Made by a program: the position numbers and the translations under genes. DNA of 64,000 nt from Crotophaga sulcirostris (Eukaryota > Chordata > Aves > Cuculiformes > Crotophagidae), in NCBI GenBank assembly GCA_013397455.1, contig VYZB01000291.1:84430-148429 (forward strand), written 5' to 3'. The notes beneath the pieces are model-generated. The model did no database searches. It was not told the origin of the DNA and saw only the letters and a program-made list of their open reading frames with translations. Shown piece after piece: positions 33,675 to 45,437 of this stretch; within the stretch, counting starts at the first letter, position 1, and the number at the start of each line of letters is the position of its first letter.

Positions 33675-36600
33675 TGTTGGAATACAGGAAATGCAGGAAA
33701 AATAATGAAATTATGATTTCATTTATGTCTAAAGTTATTGTCTTATTTTTCCCCTCCTTAACAGTAATAACTACAATCCTTTATTAAAAAAAATTGAGAG
33801 TGGGAGATGAAAAATTAATACAAAACTTATTGAGGCTAATGAAACAGGACCCTCCCTCCTTCCATATATAAACTGAGTACTGCCAGTTGCCCGTATCTTT
33901 TTAAAATTAGGAGAAAGAACTAAGAACATTGCTTTAGCTGATGTTATACCTTCTATTTGCATAGTGGCATTATGTTATCAGCACTAGATTCTTGAGTTTT
34001 ACTTTTGCATCCTAATACACTGTTGTTTTAATGGTACTATGAACATAAAGTTGCTCTGAGTTATCTAAAAGGATGCTGATATGCAAGAACCAAATTTCAA
34101 TAGGAATTGTAATGCATTCTCTGAAAAGGGCTTGGCAATAGTTTGAATCCCTAGGAACTAGTACTAATGCATCCAGCTGGGACTTCCACTGCTCAGTAGA
34201 CCCAAGATGCCACATTTCCATGCAGGCATTTTACCTACTTAAGGTAGTCCATAAAGCACACTTCCCTGTGCTCCTGTTTGCTGCTAAAGGATGGGCTTGA
34301 TCCACAAGGAATTGTATCCTTCTTCTCCCCACCAAAGAGGAGAATCCTGTAGGATCGTATAAAACATACAGAAGTGGAAAGAATGCATCAGGCAGGACTG
34401 ACTTTCCTTTGACCTATTTTGGGACTAAAATATTTTCAACAACAAACTCTCTTGAAATAAGCAAACAAACAAAAATTTTATTTCTATGCAAGACAAAATC
34501 CTCTTCATTAGAACATATGCAGTAAGTCATGTGTAGAGCTCTGGGTGTGACAGCAGGGAAAATGTCATGTCCCTTCCTGTTTCTCCCTAGTAAGAAGTTC
34601 TTGCTGGAAAGGAGAAAAGCAGTTCACATGCATTGGGCTCTCACATTTTTGTTGTGGCCTTTTCTCGGCAGCCATGGACTCTCATGAAGCACTTGCTTAT
34701 AGATTCTTGTGACGCTTGCTGACAGAAGACCTGAGTATATGCAGTAAATATGATGCATCCATCCAAAGAGTCCTGGATGTGCTGTGCACACACAGGGCAT
34801 CACTGTATATACCATTTGCACTGGCCATGTCTGGGGCTGCCAGATACTGTAAAGCTGTGAAATTTATAGAAATCCTAAATAAATATCCATGGCTCTCAAA
34901 TTCTGCCAAGATGAATGTTTTGGGTGGAAAAAGAGGATATTTATGGTGAAACCCAATCTCGTAGTACCAGTTGAATCCTTCAGCGTCTTTTATTCCTTAA
35001 GGAGAGGATTCATGGGCTCTAGGTCTCTCTATTTGCATTCTGGGGGAAACTGTAATGTCTCAAATGGTGTATCAGTATATACAGGCAGAGGGCTGTGCAA
35101 ATAATACATAGCTAAAAAAAGCCTATGCACCTATACCTCCGGGAAAAAAACCAAAATCAAAATCACCAAAGTCAGTGGAAAGTCTCCAGAGAGCTCTTCT
35201 ATCAATCAGGAAACACAAGTATGACTTGAATTAAAGACAAAAAAGCAATAATAAATAGGAAAACAATGAAAGGAGCAGGTGTTCAGTGTATTTGAAAGGC
35301 AGAAAAGCAAACTTTTATGTTATAGCAGTGATGCTCTGCAATGAAGCTGAAGTCTGTCAACATCCAGATATGTTTCACACTGTATGTTTGGCATCACAAC
35401 AGGTGGTTACTGCCAGATATACCAATGAAGAATATTCCAGATTTGTTAGCTATTGCATGAAGTCTTTCCACCAGATGAATTGACTGTATTTGGCAGCAGT
35501 CAGTTAGTAAATAAAAAATGATCTAGAGTTCATAACTATTGTAGCTTTAAAAAGCCAGCTAAATAACATTGTTTTTCAGCAGCGACATTCTTCACCCAGA
35601 AGGGAAGTCCCAGAGAAAACATAAAAAAGAAGAAAGCTCTGACAGTCAATAAATCTGGGCAATATTGAATGAAATGGTTAAATAAGTAGGGAACTCGTTA
35701 TTAAAAATGTCCTTTAACAGCCTATTTCCATTTAAAGAAGAGAACTGAGAAATGAGGCAAAGCTTCTGTACAAAGATAAATTTGGTAAACCTACTGTGTT
35801 AATGTCTAGGGGATGGCATGTGTATGCTCTAGGACTGATTTTTTTGTGCTCTGCCTGGTCTTTAACCTTCTGATTTTCCACTATGTTGCACAGCCCCAAT
35901 GGAGAACCTCAGGCTTTTTTTACCTACAAACACAGCTTTGGCTAAGAACAAGGTTTCAAATTGTAGTCTGCTGGGATTATTTTTTAAGAAAATTCCTTAT
36001 TCTCTGGAAATTTGCTGACTGCTTGAAAATGGAAACTGTTTAAGGAAATATCAGTTTGGATGGTTTTCCCATTTAGATAAGAATCTGGGAAGAAAAAAAT
36101 TTGAAATTGCCAGCACATTCCTTTCCACCATTTCCAACAGAAAAGCAGCCCAGTGCTAGTACCGACACAAACAGTTCAAAATGATCAAAACAGCTGTTTC
36201 AGTGGACGGTTTCCTCTTCATCTCTTTTTACAAATCCACAATTTGCTCTTTTTGTTTTATAATTGCAGCCCCATTTTCCTCCTAACAGCCTTACCTGTGT
36301 TTCATAACCAAAATAAAAGCTCTGTACTATGTAACATTAGGCGTATTTGTCATGTATTTTTGCCCTTGGATCGCCCATTGTGTTGTTTTGGCCAACTGTT
36401 TAAATACAACAGGCTGAGCTGAGGATTCTAATTTGATGGAACTTAGTTATAAAACTGTTTTATACCATTAAAAGAAATATCATACAATATTAATGTATGC
36501 TGATAATTTTCCAGTCATATAAACCCAAGGAAGGAAGCAATAACATGACACACATCACATGTATTTTTGCCATTCTAAGGCCTGGTTCTAAGGGAAACTA

Positions 36601-38025
36601 TGTTTTTCAAGACTCCCCCTTTGCTACAACTGATGGAGTTGCACTAGTGGAGCCTTATTGGTGTTTGTTTCAAGCATTAAGTAACCTTGGGGAAGCCTTT
36701 TTCTTACTTCTGCCGTTCTTTCGTCTACTCACAAAGCAGGTTTCAGGTTTGGGCCTGCTGGTTGAGGGGAATGCTTAGCTTGCCTATTTAAAACATGACT
36801 GGATTTTGCTATTCAAATGTAGGAAACCTAATTACACATTGGTAAATTCTCTTCAGTCTACCAAACACAGAAAAAAAACAGTGACAGAAACTGAAAGGCC
36901 AAAAAAGAGAAAAGAGTCCCTAAGACCTAATGAATCCAAACTAAACACCTCTCCACAGAAATGTCAAACATTTCTCTTAGCACAAAACAAGGCTTAAAGA
37001 ATTCCCTGCTTTTGTCTCTGGGCTAATTCCTTAAGCAGAGAGGGGGATTTTCTTCTGGGAGTGTTATTTCACAAAGAACTAAACAGCAAATAAACAAAAG
37101 ACTCTCAAAGAGTGAGAGAGTATAAATAAAATTCATGACTCCTTAAAGAGTTTACACTGAAAGAATGTGGGGGATTATTTACAATTAAAGCATAGTCTGT
37201 GGAATACAGTTATTATTACAAAAATGAATAAGAGAGTATTTCATTTAGCTCACAATAAGAGTGCACCTGGGTCTTCTCCATTTGTTAAAATTGGAGAAAA
37301 CTCACTTGCCCTCAGAATTATCTATTTGGTTGCTTTTAGCAAACTCTTTTTCATACACCAGGCTGTGTAATCCAATAGAAAAACCTTGATTATGTAGTTG
37401 CAAATTATCTATGTTGTAGCTGCAGAAAGTGCCAAAAGGAAAGGACAAAAAACAAGGGGAGCAAAACAAGAAAGCTGAGAATTTCCCTCCTTTAAAAGAG
37501 AAAAAACCAAATCAAACCCAAGTAAAAGTTTCTTCTGTTTTTCTGTGAAAAGTATACCTCAAATCCCCACCCCCTCAGCCAGTCCCACAGAAGTGAAAAA
37601 ATAAACCTCACCTTTGTTAACAAAAATAAGTGATTTTATACTTAGGTCTAGCAGAACGCATGTTTTTAGTGAAATGGAAAGTAACAAGAAAGGAAGCAAA
37701 ACTTTGGGGAATTCTCCCTTCTTCCTTGCCAAGCAGAATATGAAACAATGGAGTAGGTTAATAATGGAGACAAGGTTAGCTGAGGGATAAGATGAACGTG
37801 GAACAAATACAAGATTTCACTTCCAATAAATTAGGCAGACACAAATGAATGGTTATTAAGATAAAGAAGCATAGGTTGAAGAAGTCACTTGATTATAAAT
37901 TATAGAGCAATTAGTTCTCTTTTCAGTGCTTTTTTTTTTTGTACTAGGCATTTTGTATGCTACAGCAAATGTGTCATAAAACAATACTGATAATGATGTT
38001 CCTGAAAGCCAAGGTAGAGCAGCCG
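33675..38025. other. non-coding stretch, no gene seen
   Basis: A/T-rich unique DNA without a supportable gene or named repeat. ORFs of up to 93 codons occur on the plus strand at 36153-36778 without domains. A short inverted repeat TATAAAAC-T-GTTTTATA lies near 36450. The words GGAGTTGCACTAGTGG near 36636 hint at another old palindromic repeat but are too few to call. Confidence 0.5.
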
Positions 38026-38077
38026 AATCCAATATACATATATGTGCATGTATTCATGGGATTGTGAGTGATAATTT

Positions 38078-38146
38078 GGGTGTGTGCATCCATACGGGTG
38101 TATGTATCTCTGAGTGTGTACATCTGCGTGGGTGTACATGCATGCC
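38078..38146 (+). repeat. degenerate minisatellite, 4 units of 16-18 bp
   Basis: Four consecutive units start GGGTGTGTGCATCCATAC (38078), GGGTGTATGTATCTCTGA (38096), GTGTGTACATCTGCGT (38114) and GGGTGTACATGCATGCC (38130). A 60-bp A/T and TG-rich leader precedes them. Short, diverged and non-coding. Confidence 0.65.
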
Positions 38147-38149
38147 TGC

Positions 38150-39350
38150 CTACAGCATAACTATCACAAGGCATATTCATGTGAAGCCCTATTAACTCTT
38201 TAGAGAAGTGACATATTAATACAAATTAAAAAAGAAATCTATATGAGTGTCATTGAATGTACTTTATCTATCCATCTGTCTATGTTACTTCTCCCTGTCA
38301 TGTTAAAAAGAGAGCCTTGTAAGAGAGGTTAGGCCACGGAGACTTATTTCATGTGCTTGAGCAACAGAGATAGAATTTAAAGCTTTGCTGAATTTGCAGC
38401 AAAGTTTTGACTGCCTTATCCTACCATGCCTGTCTCAGTAAAGTATCTGAAACATTTCGCTACACGTGTTTAAATGAACAGTATTTATTTTTAGCATCTG
38501 CTGCCCCTGACTCAAACTTTGCTACTAAGAAAATTCAGCTCTATGGAAAAGAATTTGAATTCCAGCTGGGCAGTTTTCAAAATAAGATGAAAAGTTAAGC
38601 AGGCAATTGGTGTGTATTTAGGGCTCAAAACACCTTGCCTCCTAAGAAGTCTTGAAGGAGTTAATCCCTTCTCAAGATAATCCACTAAAGAGCATCCTTC
38701 ATTATGATGTTAAAAGCAAGGATCAGTGCTGGGGGAGTCTAACAATAGGACAGGGGTGCTTTTCAATCCCCATCACATTCTTCTCAGGTTAGAAACAGAA
38801 ACTGCTGTTATTTCAGCCGAAAAACAGGACGGGTTTCTCTCTTGGTGTTAAATATTCAGATTTAAAAAGGGAGGGGAAGGAAGGAAAGAAAAAAAAAAGC
38901 AATCGCTAAGTCACTGCGTTAACTAAACTTCTCTCTTATTGGGTATTTTTCTGTCAGTCTTTCTAAATTTTATGACAAGGTGGTGAATGCGGAAGGACTG
39001 TGTAAAAATAACTCACAACTCTCTTAGACATCAAAAGAACTTTTGATAAGAGGCTTGTAAATAATTTCCTGGTGGTAACATGTGAGTGGAGAAAACCTGA
39101 AGCAAGTCTGTCTAACTTCACTGAACCAAAGGACACTACGTCCCTTTATTCTGGGCAGGAATCTAACTCCTAAAAAAACTTGGGGGAAAAAACACATGTA
39201 CTGAGTTGCTTTGTGCTACTTAGGTGGCTAACGTTCCTAATATCTGGTTTTCACTTTGTTTAATACTGAGTATCCTGGTTTTAATTAATGAAAAGAGAGA
39301 GAAGTGTAAACATACAGGGTTTTTTTGGAGACCTTACAAACATATGTGGG
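38150..39350. other. non-coding stretch, no gene seen
   Basis: Unique DNA; a purine-rich tract (GGGAGGGGAAGG followed by an A run) lies at 38868-38900. No gene or named repeat. Confidence 0.45.
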
Positions 39351-39353
39351 GAT

Positions 39354-39383
39354 TACATACACACACAGAGGCACTCACACACT
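39354..39383. repeat. imperfect (CA)n microsatellite
   Basis: ACATACACACACAGAGGC followed by ACTCACACAC. Short and interrupted. Confidence 0.65.
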
Positions 39384-39581
39384 GTTTAATATAGAAATCA
39401 CCAAATTCAAAAAAGTTTTACTAATTTACCCAAGTAGAAAAAAACCCTAAAAACTATTCATAAAGTGAGAGATTTTATCTGTATTTTTAAGACAGTAAAG
39501 GAGAAAGAAGATTCAATCTTTATAGTCAGAAAATGAAGGGAAAAAGCCATTACTTTCATAGCTGGCCATAGAGCTGATTTA

Positions 39582-39640
39582 GGATATGATCCAAGTCCTT
39601 TGGATCTCTGATAACCACAATTGGTGTTTGGATCATGTCC
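39582..39640. repeat. foldback repeat with GATCCAA arms, second copy
   Basis: GGATATGATCCAA at 39582-39594 pairs with TTGGATCATGTCC at 39628-39640 with one mismatch in 13. The 33-base loop carries another TTTGGATC and a small ACCACAATTGGT hairpin. The GATCCAA/TTTGGATC vocabulary is the same as at 14541-14592. Confidence 0.55.
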
Positions 39641-39644
39641 TCGG

Positions 39645-40145
39645 AGTACAATAACAAGTTTCTGTAGCATGCATAATTGATGGGTTTAAGGAATCTCATG
39701 TAAAACATGTTTCATTGTGCCTTGAAAATGTCACCTTAAGGAATTCTAGACCCATGTCAGGGCCAAGAGAGACAACAATAATATTTCAGTCATAATAATT
39801 AAATGCTGTGAGCACCGTTATTTTCCTATTTGTTGTAATTCCAACTAAGAAGGGCTCTGATTGAGACCTGGCAAGAAGCAGTTGAAAAATTGCTCTTCCA
39901 AAGGGGGAAGCTAAAAGAGCACATGACTCAGCTGCAGATAGTAATTTTGATTCTTTTGTCCAATATAATCAGGAAACGGATGGTAGCTCCAATTCACTGC
40001 TAAAGTCTGCAGCAGCAATAGCTGAAGAATTCCAGACACAAGGACACTGCTTCTCCTGAGCTTAACGAATCTCTTCACAGGAGTAAGATCATGGCTGGAT
40101 AAGACGAGGAGCAAACCTTGCCTCTGAGTTCTTGCCCCTGCTCAT
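39645..40145. other. non-coding stretch, no gene seen
   Basis: Unique DNA to the left of a truncated CR1 tail. No further CR1 sequence is visible here, so that copy is strongly 5'-truncated. Confidence 0.5.
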
Positions 40146-40147
40146 CA

Positions 40148-40214
40148 GAGGTGTTGGACAAAACGACCTTTGAAGGTCCCTTCCAACTCAAACCATTCTA
40201 TGATCCCATGATTT
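40148..40214 (+). repeat. avian CR1 LINE, 3' end only
   Basis: Reads AGGTGTTGGACAAAACGACC, TTTGAAGGTCCCTTCCAACT, CAAACCATTCTATGATCCCA and TGATTT. This is the diagnostic 3' end of bird CR1 elements, which terminate in a short ATTCTATGATT-type repeat and have no poly-A tail. Only about 65 bases remain, as is usual for 5'-truncated CR1 insertions. It is the best evidence that the DNA is avian. Confidence 0.9.
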
Positions 40215-40331
40215 CCATTGCTCTCCTGCTGCACAGGGCAGCTCTATTCTTCTTTCCATCATCTCCATGCAAGAAAATGAGATGGCCTTATGCTTAGCTA
40301 ATTCGGAGGAGATGACAATTAAAGGGGAAGT

Positions 40332-40929
40332 CTATCTGAGCACATGAGACCTTTTATGACTATTCCTTCTTGAGTCTGTGCCCCTGATCCAGACCAAACT
40401 GGAGGTGTACGAAGCTGTACTTTCTGTGAAGAGGCAGAAAACATTAATGCTGCAGATGTTGCAGGTGTCTATAAACTCTTTAGATGTTGCAGAGCTTTCT
40501 GGGCACATCGAACAGGAATAGTGAAGTCCCAACTCTTTAGTGTGCCTAAAAAGCAAAGTTCTTGTGTTACTGCAGACTTCTGTACACTGATGCTCCTGCT
40601 TGACAAGTCTGGAAGGGATTTCACCCCTACTTGTTAGCCCTCCAGTAGGGAGGGATCTCAAAGCTGCCCTACTGCCTGCTGGTGATCCCAGGAAGAAGGG
40701 AAATGCTGCAATTTCCCCACTTGCTGAATCAAGGGGAACTATTTTGTGTTCTTCTTCTGTCCTTCGCCTGTAGGTAGCTGTTGACATAGGAGATCAAGGC
40801 CATGGTTCTGCTGTCCGCAGCCATTACTTTGTATTCATCAGTGAATGCTTCTTTACCATCCTCTTTATGTACTCTTGTAATCAATACAATCAATGGCCAA
40901 GGTATGGAGTTGCCCTGCTTACAGATCAT
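40332..40929 (-). other. unidentified long ORF region (probably accidental)
   Basis: The minus strand carries the longest ATG-initiated ORF of the window (151 codons, 40332-40787), overlapped at its start by a 66-codon ORF in another frame (40729-40929). The translations contain no motif I recognise; cysteines are present (for example HYSCSMCPESS) but without zinc-finger spacing. The plus strand is also open across 40780-40940. Codon choice shows no clear bias. It could be a decayed retroposed gene, a lncRNA region or chance; I do not assign a gene. Confidence 0.2.
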
Positions 40930-42704
40930 CAGGGGAGGTCATGAGTTTTGTGTTTTATAAGCATCATTTTTTGATGTTAACACTCTCAAATAAGGCTGTT
41001 TATTAGGAAAAGGATACAGCTCTTAGAAGCCCTGTTATTTGAACATATATATGCTCTAGCTTTCTGACAAGATCAGATTATTTTGACACATTAAATGTTT
41101 ATAAAACTTATAAAGACCAAAGGCTCTGATCAAGATGACTTCTTTGGTTAAAACCAGGCACTAAATAAACAGAGGGAAGGACACAACCTGAGCCCTTACA
41201 GGAGCTTGCTTTTGAAGCAGAGTCCATTTCAGGATAATAGGAATGGCTGATCCAATTCCTGCCCTTCAGCTGCATTCAGTTTCTGGAATTAATTTATCAA
41301 GCTACATTTAAGGATTAAAAGATGGCGCCTGACATTTTTGAACAAACCAGAAAACCCCAAAACCCAAACAAAAAAACCTGTCACAATTCAGCAGAATTTG
41401 CAAAAGAAAAGAGGCTGTATGGGATAAAGGAAGCCAGTCCAAAGTCCTCTTAGGTTGATGATCTCTTCAGGTCACGGTTCAAGTTATCTTGATTTTCAAT
41501 TGTACCCACCCAAGTCTGTACTGCTTCTCCCTAGCTATTTCTTTTTTTTTTAAAGACTTTAAGTTGCTGCCTAAATGCTCTTCTCCTTAATGAGAATGAA
41601 ACTGACTGGCTTTTATTAATGAATCCCATCTTTTGTGCATAGGTTTTAGTTTCTCTTTAACATCTTGAAAAGTCATTAATTTATTGCTAATTTAAAAGAA
41701 AAAGAGAGAGCGATCCTGTTGGTTCGAATGAATACTTTTCCTTTGGTTGAACCAATAATTCAAGCTCCTGATTATACCAATTAAAGACCAATTTGAGGAA
41801 AGGCCTCCAGCACTGAGCTGCAGCTGCCATTTAGCCACAAATTATGGGCCTTATATGTGGGTGGACATGAAACTCTTTCAGAAAGAAATAGGTTGAGAAA
41901 TAGGGAAACTATTGTAGGGATTTTAACAGAAGGAGGACATTAATTGGATACATTGCTTGAAGTCAATCAGAGATTCAGCTACTCTGTGGGCCTTTTGGCT
42001 TCAAGACCCTTCTCTTTTTGTTCATGTACCTTCAGCTAGATCGATCACAGCAACTAAACAAGCAGAGATATTTTTCAGGGCATTTTTTTTTTTGGTGGCT
42101 CTGAAGAAGGGGCAGTCTATCCATGGTGAAAGGGATGCTGAAGATAGTGAAAATAAGTGTGAAGGTTTCAATCCTGAAATGAATTATTTGGATACTTTGA
42201 GTTAAGAATATACAAAAGTGATCCCTGAGTGGAAGTTTTTATTTGTTAACTTGATATTAGAGTCTCTGTTTTATTTATTAAGAGTATTGATTAAAAATGC
42301 AATGAAATTATAAGTTTTTGGTAGTGTTTTTCTGTTAAGAGGGAAAGAAAATGCTCTTATGAATATTTTTCTCAAACTTTGAACCTATATTAATCAAAAA
42401 GTGGAAAAACTAAAACCAGCAGCAACAATCAGAACATTAGAAAGTCGCTGTTAAATTATACAGTGTTTATGCTCACAATTAAAATATTTTAAAAGTACTA
42501 GGTATTAGTTACCATTGCTACTATATGTTATCTGAGCTTTATTGCTCTAGATTCCGTTTTTCCAGCCTTTAACTGGTGGCTGTAAGATTAGAATGCACTA
42601 TACTTGGTCTCTAGTCCTGTGGTACATTTTTAAATTCTTTCAACATGTTGGAAGTAAAAATAATTACATGAAATAGAGCTTTTGATAAAGAAATGTAATA
42701 ACAA

Positions 42705-42750
42705 TACATATGTCTATGTATATATATACATATAAATGTATAAATATATT
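42705..42750. repeat. TA/CATA microsatellite
   Basis: Imperfect alternation of TATATA, ACATA and AATGTATA units over about 45 bp. Confidence 0.65.
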
Positions 42751-44340
42751 TACTTCTCAAGCTGCAATGGTCTATAAGAAACCTCACTGCTCGTGATTTC
42801 TTGTAATCAACTTTAAGGTTTCAGTGCTGGAAAACCAGTAGGTTTACTTAAAGTTCAGTTTGGGTATTAACAGTACTTGTGTAAACTCCATAATTCTGAA
42901 TTCATCATATACCCTGATATTCAGGGGTGTGTTTTTCCATAACACTAGCATCCTTGAATTGCTATAACTCACCTTGATTAAGCCAAATAAATTCTCAAAG
43001 AGGTTGCCTGATAAAGATGTCAAAATCTATTTCTGAGTTATTTCTTGAGAACTGTAAAATCCTCTTTTCAACTTTTTCATTGTTAAATTGAGATTTGGAA
43101 CCTAAATGAGTCAAGAAGGTTGATATAGTGCTTGCAAACAGACACTGAAAAAAAACATTTGCTTCCCTTTACCTGGCATAGGTCTGGTTCAGCTGGTTTT
43201 CAGATCTTTATATTTATGGGCATTTATTTTGAACAGAATCAAGAATTGACCTCAAACAACCTTCAGTGCTTTCACTAGCTTAAAATTGTCAGTTAAAAAA
43301 AATAGGAAAGACTTCTGTTCTAAATTTCCATATTTCATTCAAACTTGCTAATTTTATCCTGGTTAGGAAGTGGGATTAATAAAAGTTACTTTTGATCCAC
43401 CCAGAGGAGGAAGTTGTGGAAATGCTGCAGGAGAGTTTTGTCTTCTTAGAAGAAGAATTTTCTTTGTACAAATATGCTGTCACAACTTTTTAGTCTTTAG
43501 AGTCCTGTATAGCACAGATGTTGTTCTGGTGATTTTACATTTACTCTGGTGGTTATTTAGTGTGGAAGCAATCATGAGTTTCCATCTCCACAATAACAAG
43601 ATTCTAGTTTTTTCCTCCATCTAATCTCTATTCTTAGATCCTGTTCTATATTTTGTAAGAGATTTTCCTTCTGCTTCATAGCGTTTACATGAGGATTCGC
43701 TCATAACATTTGTTGATGAAACATAAGATGTTAAAAGAAACAGTGTGTTTCATTTTTTTGGTCATTTACTCCTCGATACCCCATGCTTCCCAAATGAAAT
43801 GGAACCGGTAAAACTGAAATAATGCTGAGTTCAACAGGTGAGCCAGAGGGTTGAGAGAGTCCACCACTTGAACTACCTGGCTCTCAGCTTTTGATCTGAG
43901 GTCAGCATGTTCTACACAGCATGGAAAGATGGATTTGTGTTGGGTTAGCTGCCTATCTGACACACACCTATGTGTGTGGTTAAGCAAAGCACACGCATCT
44001 CCCTATTCCAGGTTGGTAATTTCCTGCCACAATATCCAGAGTAACCCTTTGAAGAGACTGCCTCAGAAAAAGATCATTTTTCCCCGGGAAACTGCACAAT
44101 TCCCACGGTTAAGGAACAACATTTTAAGCATCTTATTCTATACTGATTAATCTCTAAGCCTTAACATTTATCTCTCCAGTACGCAGCATACATATCACTG
44201 TGAGTTTCAGTTCTGAAGTCTGATAAAACTAATAAACCAAAACTGCCAGAGGTGGCACATTAAACTGGTAAAATGGTTTTCATTTTAATTGGATATGAGC
44301 AGTGCTATCTCTAATAACCCCAGGATACTTCTAATTGGAG

Positions 44341-44388
44341 TTTTCTTTTTCCTTTATTTTTTTTCTTTCTTTTTCTTTCTTTCTTTTC
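44341..44388. repeat. (TTTC)n pyrimidine tract
   Basis: Nearly pure pyrimidine tract of T runs with CTTT units (for example TTTCTTTCTTTTTCTTTCTT). The complementary strand is poly-purine. Confidence 0.75.
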
Positions 44389-45406
44389 TAACACTAATGT
44401 CATTGACCAGTGTTAATATTTGAGTGACCCTTCTTCCAAACCCCACTACTTGCTTGCCATGTTTTCTAAAGCAAGAGTTAGCCTGATTTCAGTGCAGTGA
44501 GGAAGGCATATTTGTATTCCATTAACAAAAGGTGATTTTACGTGTGCTATCATTGGAGATTTTAATAAGATAGAGTTATTGATGTTAGCTAATAATGTTT
44601 TGAAAGTTGGTTATGTTCACTGCCCTGAGATTCACCTCAGGCCAGCAACTTCTCAATTTTCAGATGTTATTGCAAGACAATGGCTGTCATTGTTTAGGCT
44701 CCGATTGTAATTTTAGTGCAAATCTTGCCTCAGTTTTTTAGTGTGGTAAAATCATTCTTATTGCCTCCTGCTAATTTTTTAGACTCCTGTGATAAGAATG
44801 CATATTAATCGGTAATACTAAAATACCATGTATAACTAAAAGGCAGCTAAGCTTTTTGCGGCTAGTATTCTTTTGTTTTATTTCAGTAGGGTTACCAAGA
44901 AATCCTTGTGTGGATGAGGAAATATTCACACCACTGAAGCTTGCTTTTCATAGGAGAGCAGCTTTACAATTGGTAGCTGCATGGTCGGTAGGGGAGACTG
45001 CACAACCCAAGTTTGTAGGAAACAATTTTTAGAAACTTTTGTTCACTATTTTTTCTGGATTCTCTTTCACTTTTGGCTCTTTCTTTTACACATGTAGCCC
45101 TAAATTAGCTATTGCACTACATCAATTTTATATTAAGTGTTTGCCATGCAAAATCAACTTCAATTTCTCTTTCTGCTACATTTGTTTGGCAATACAGGTA
45201 TGTTATTATCTCCAAAAGAGAAGAAGATGATAAAGAATTAAAAGAACTGAAAGGACAGGAGGTCTAAGAAAAAAAATTGTATCAATAGCATAAACTACCT
45301 CATTTTTTTCAACAGGGATTAAAAGTTGAAGCCTGCACGTGTTTTAAATGTGAGAAATTTTACTCCTGAGACATATTCAGGAAGATATAATTCATTTTCC
45401 TGCAGA

Positions 45407-45437
45407 ACACACATGCGCGCACACACACACATACACA
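45407..45437. repeat. imperfect (AC)n microsatellite
   Basis: ACACACATGCGCGC followed by ACACACACACATACACA. Alternating purine-pyrimidine with a CGCG core, so potentially Z-DNA forming. Confidence 0.7.
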
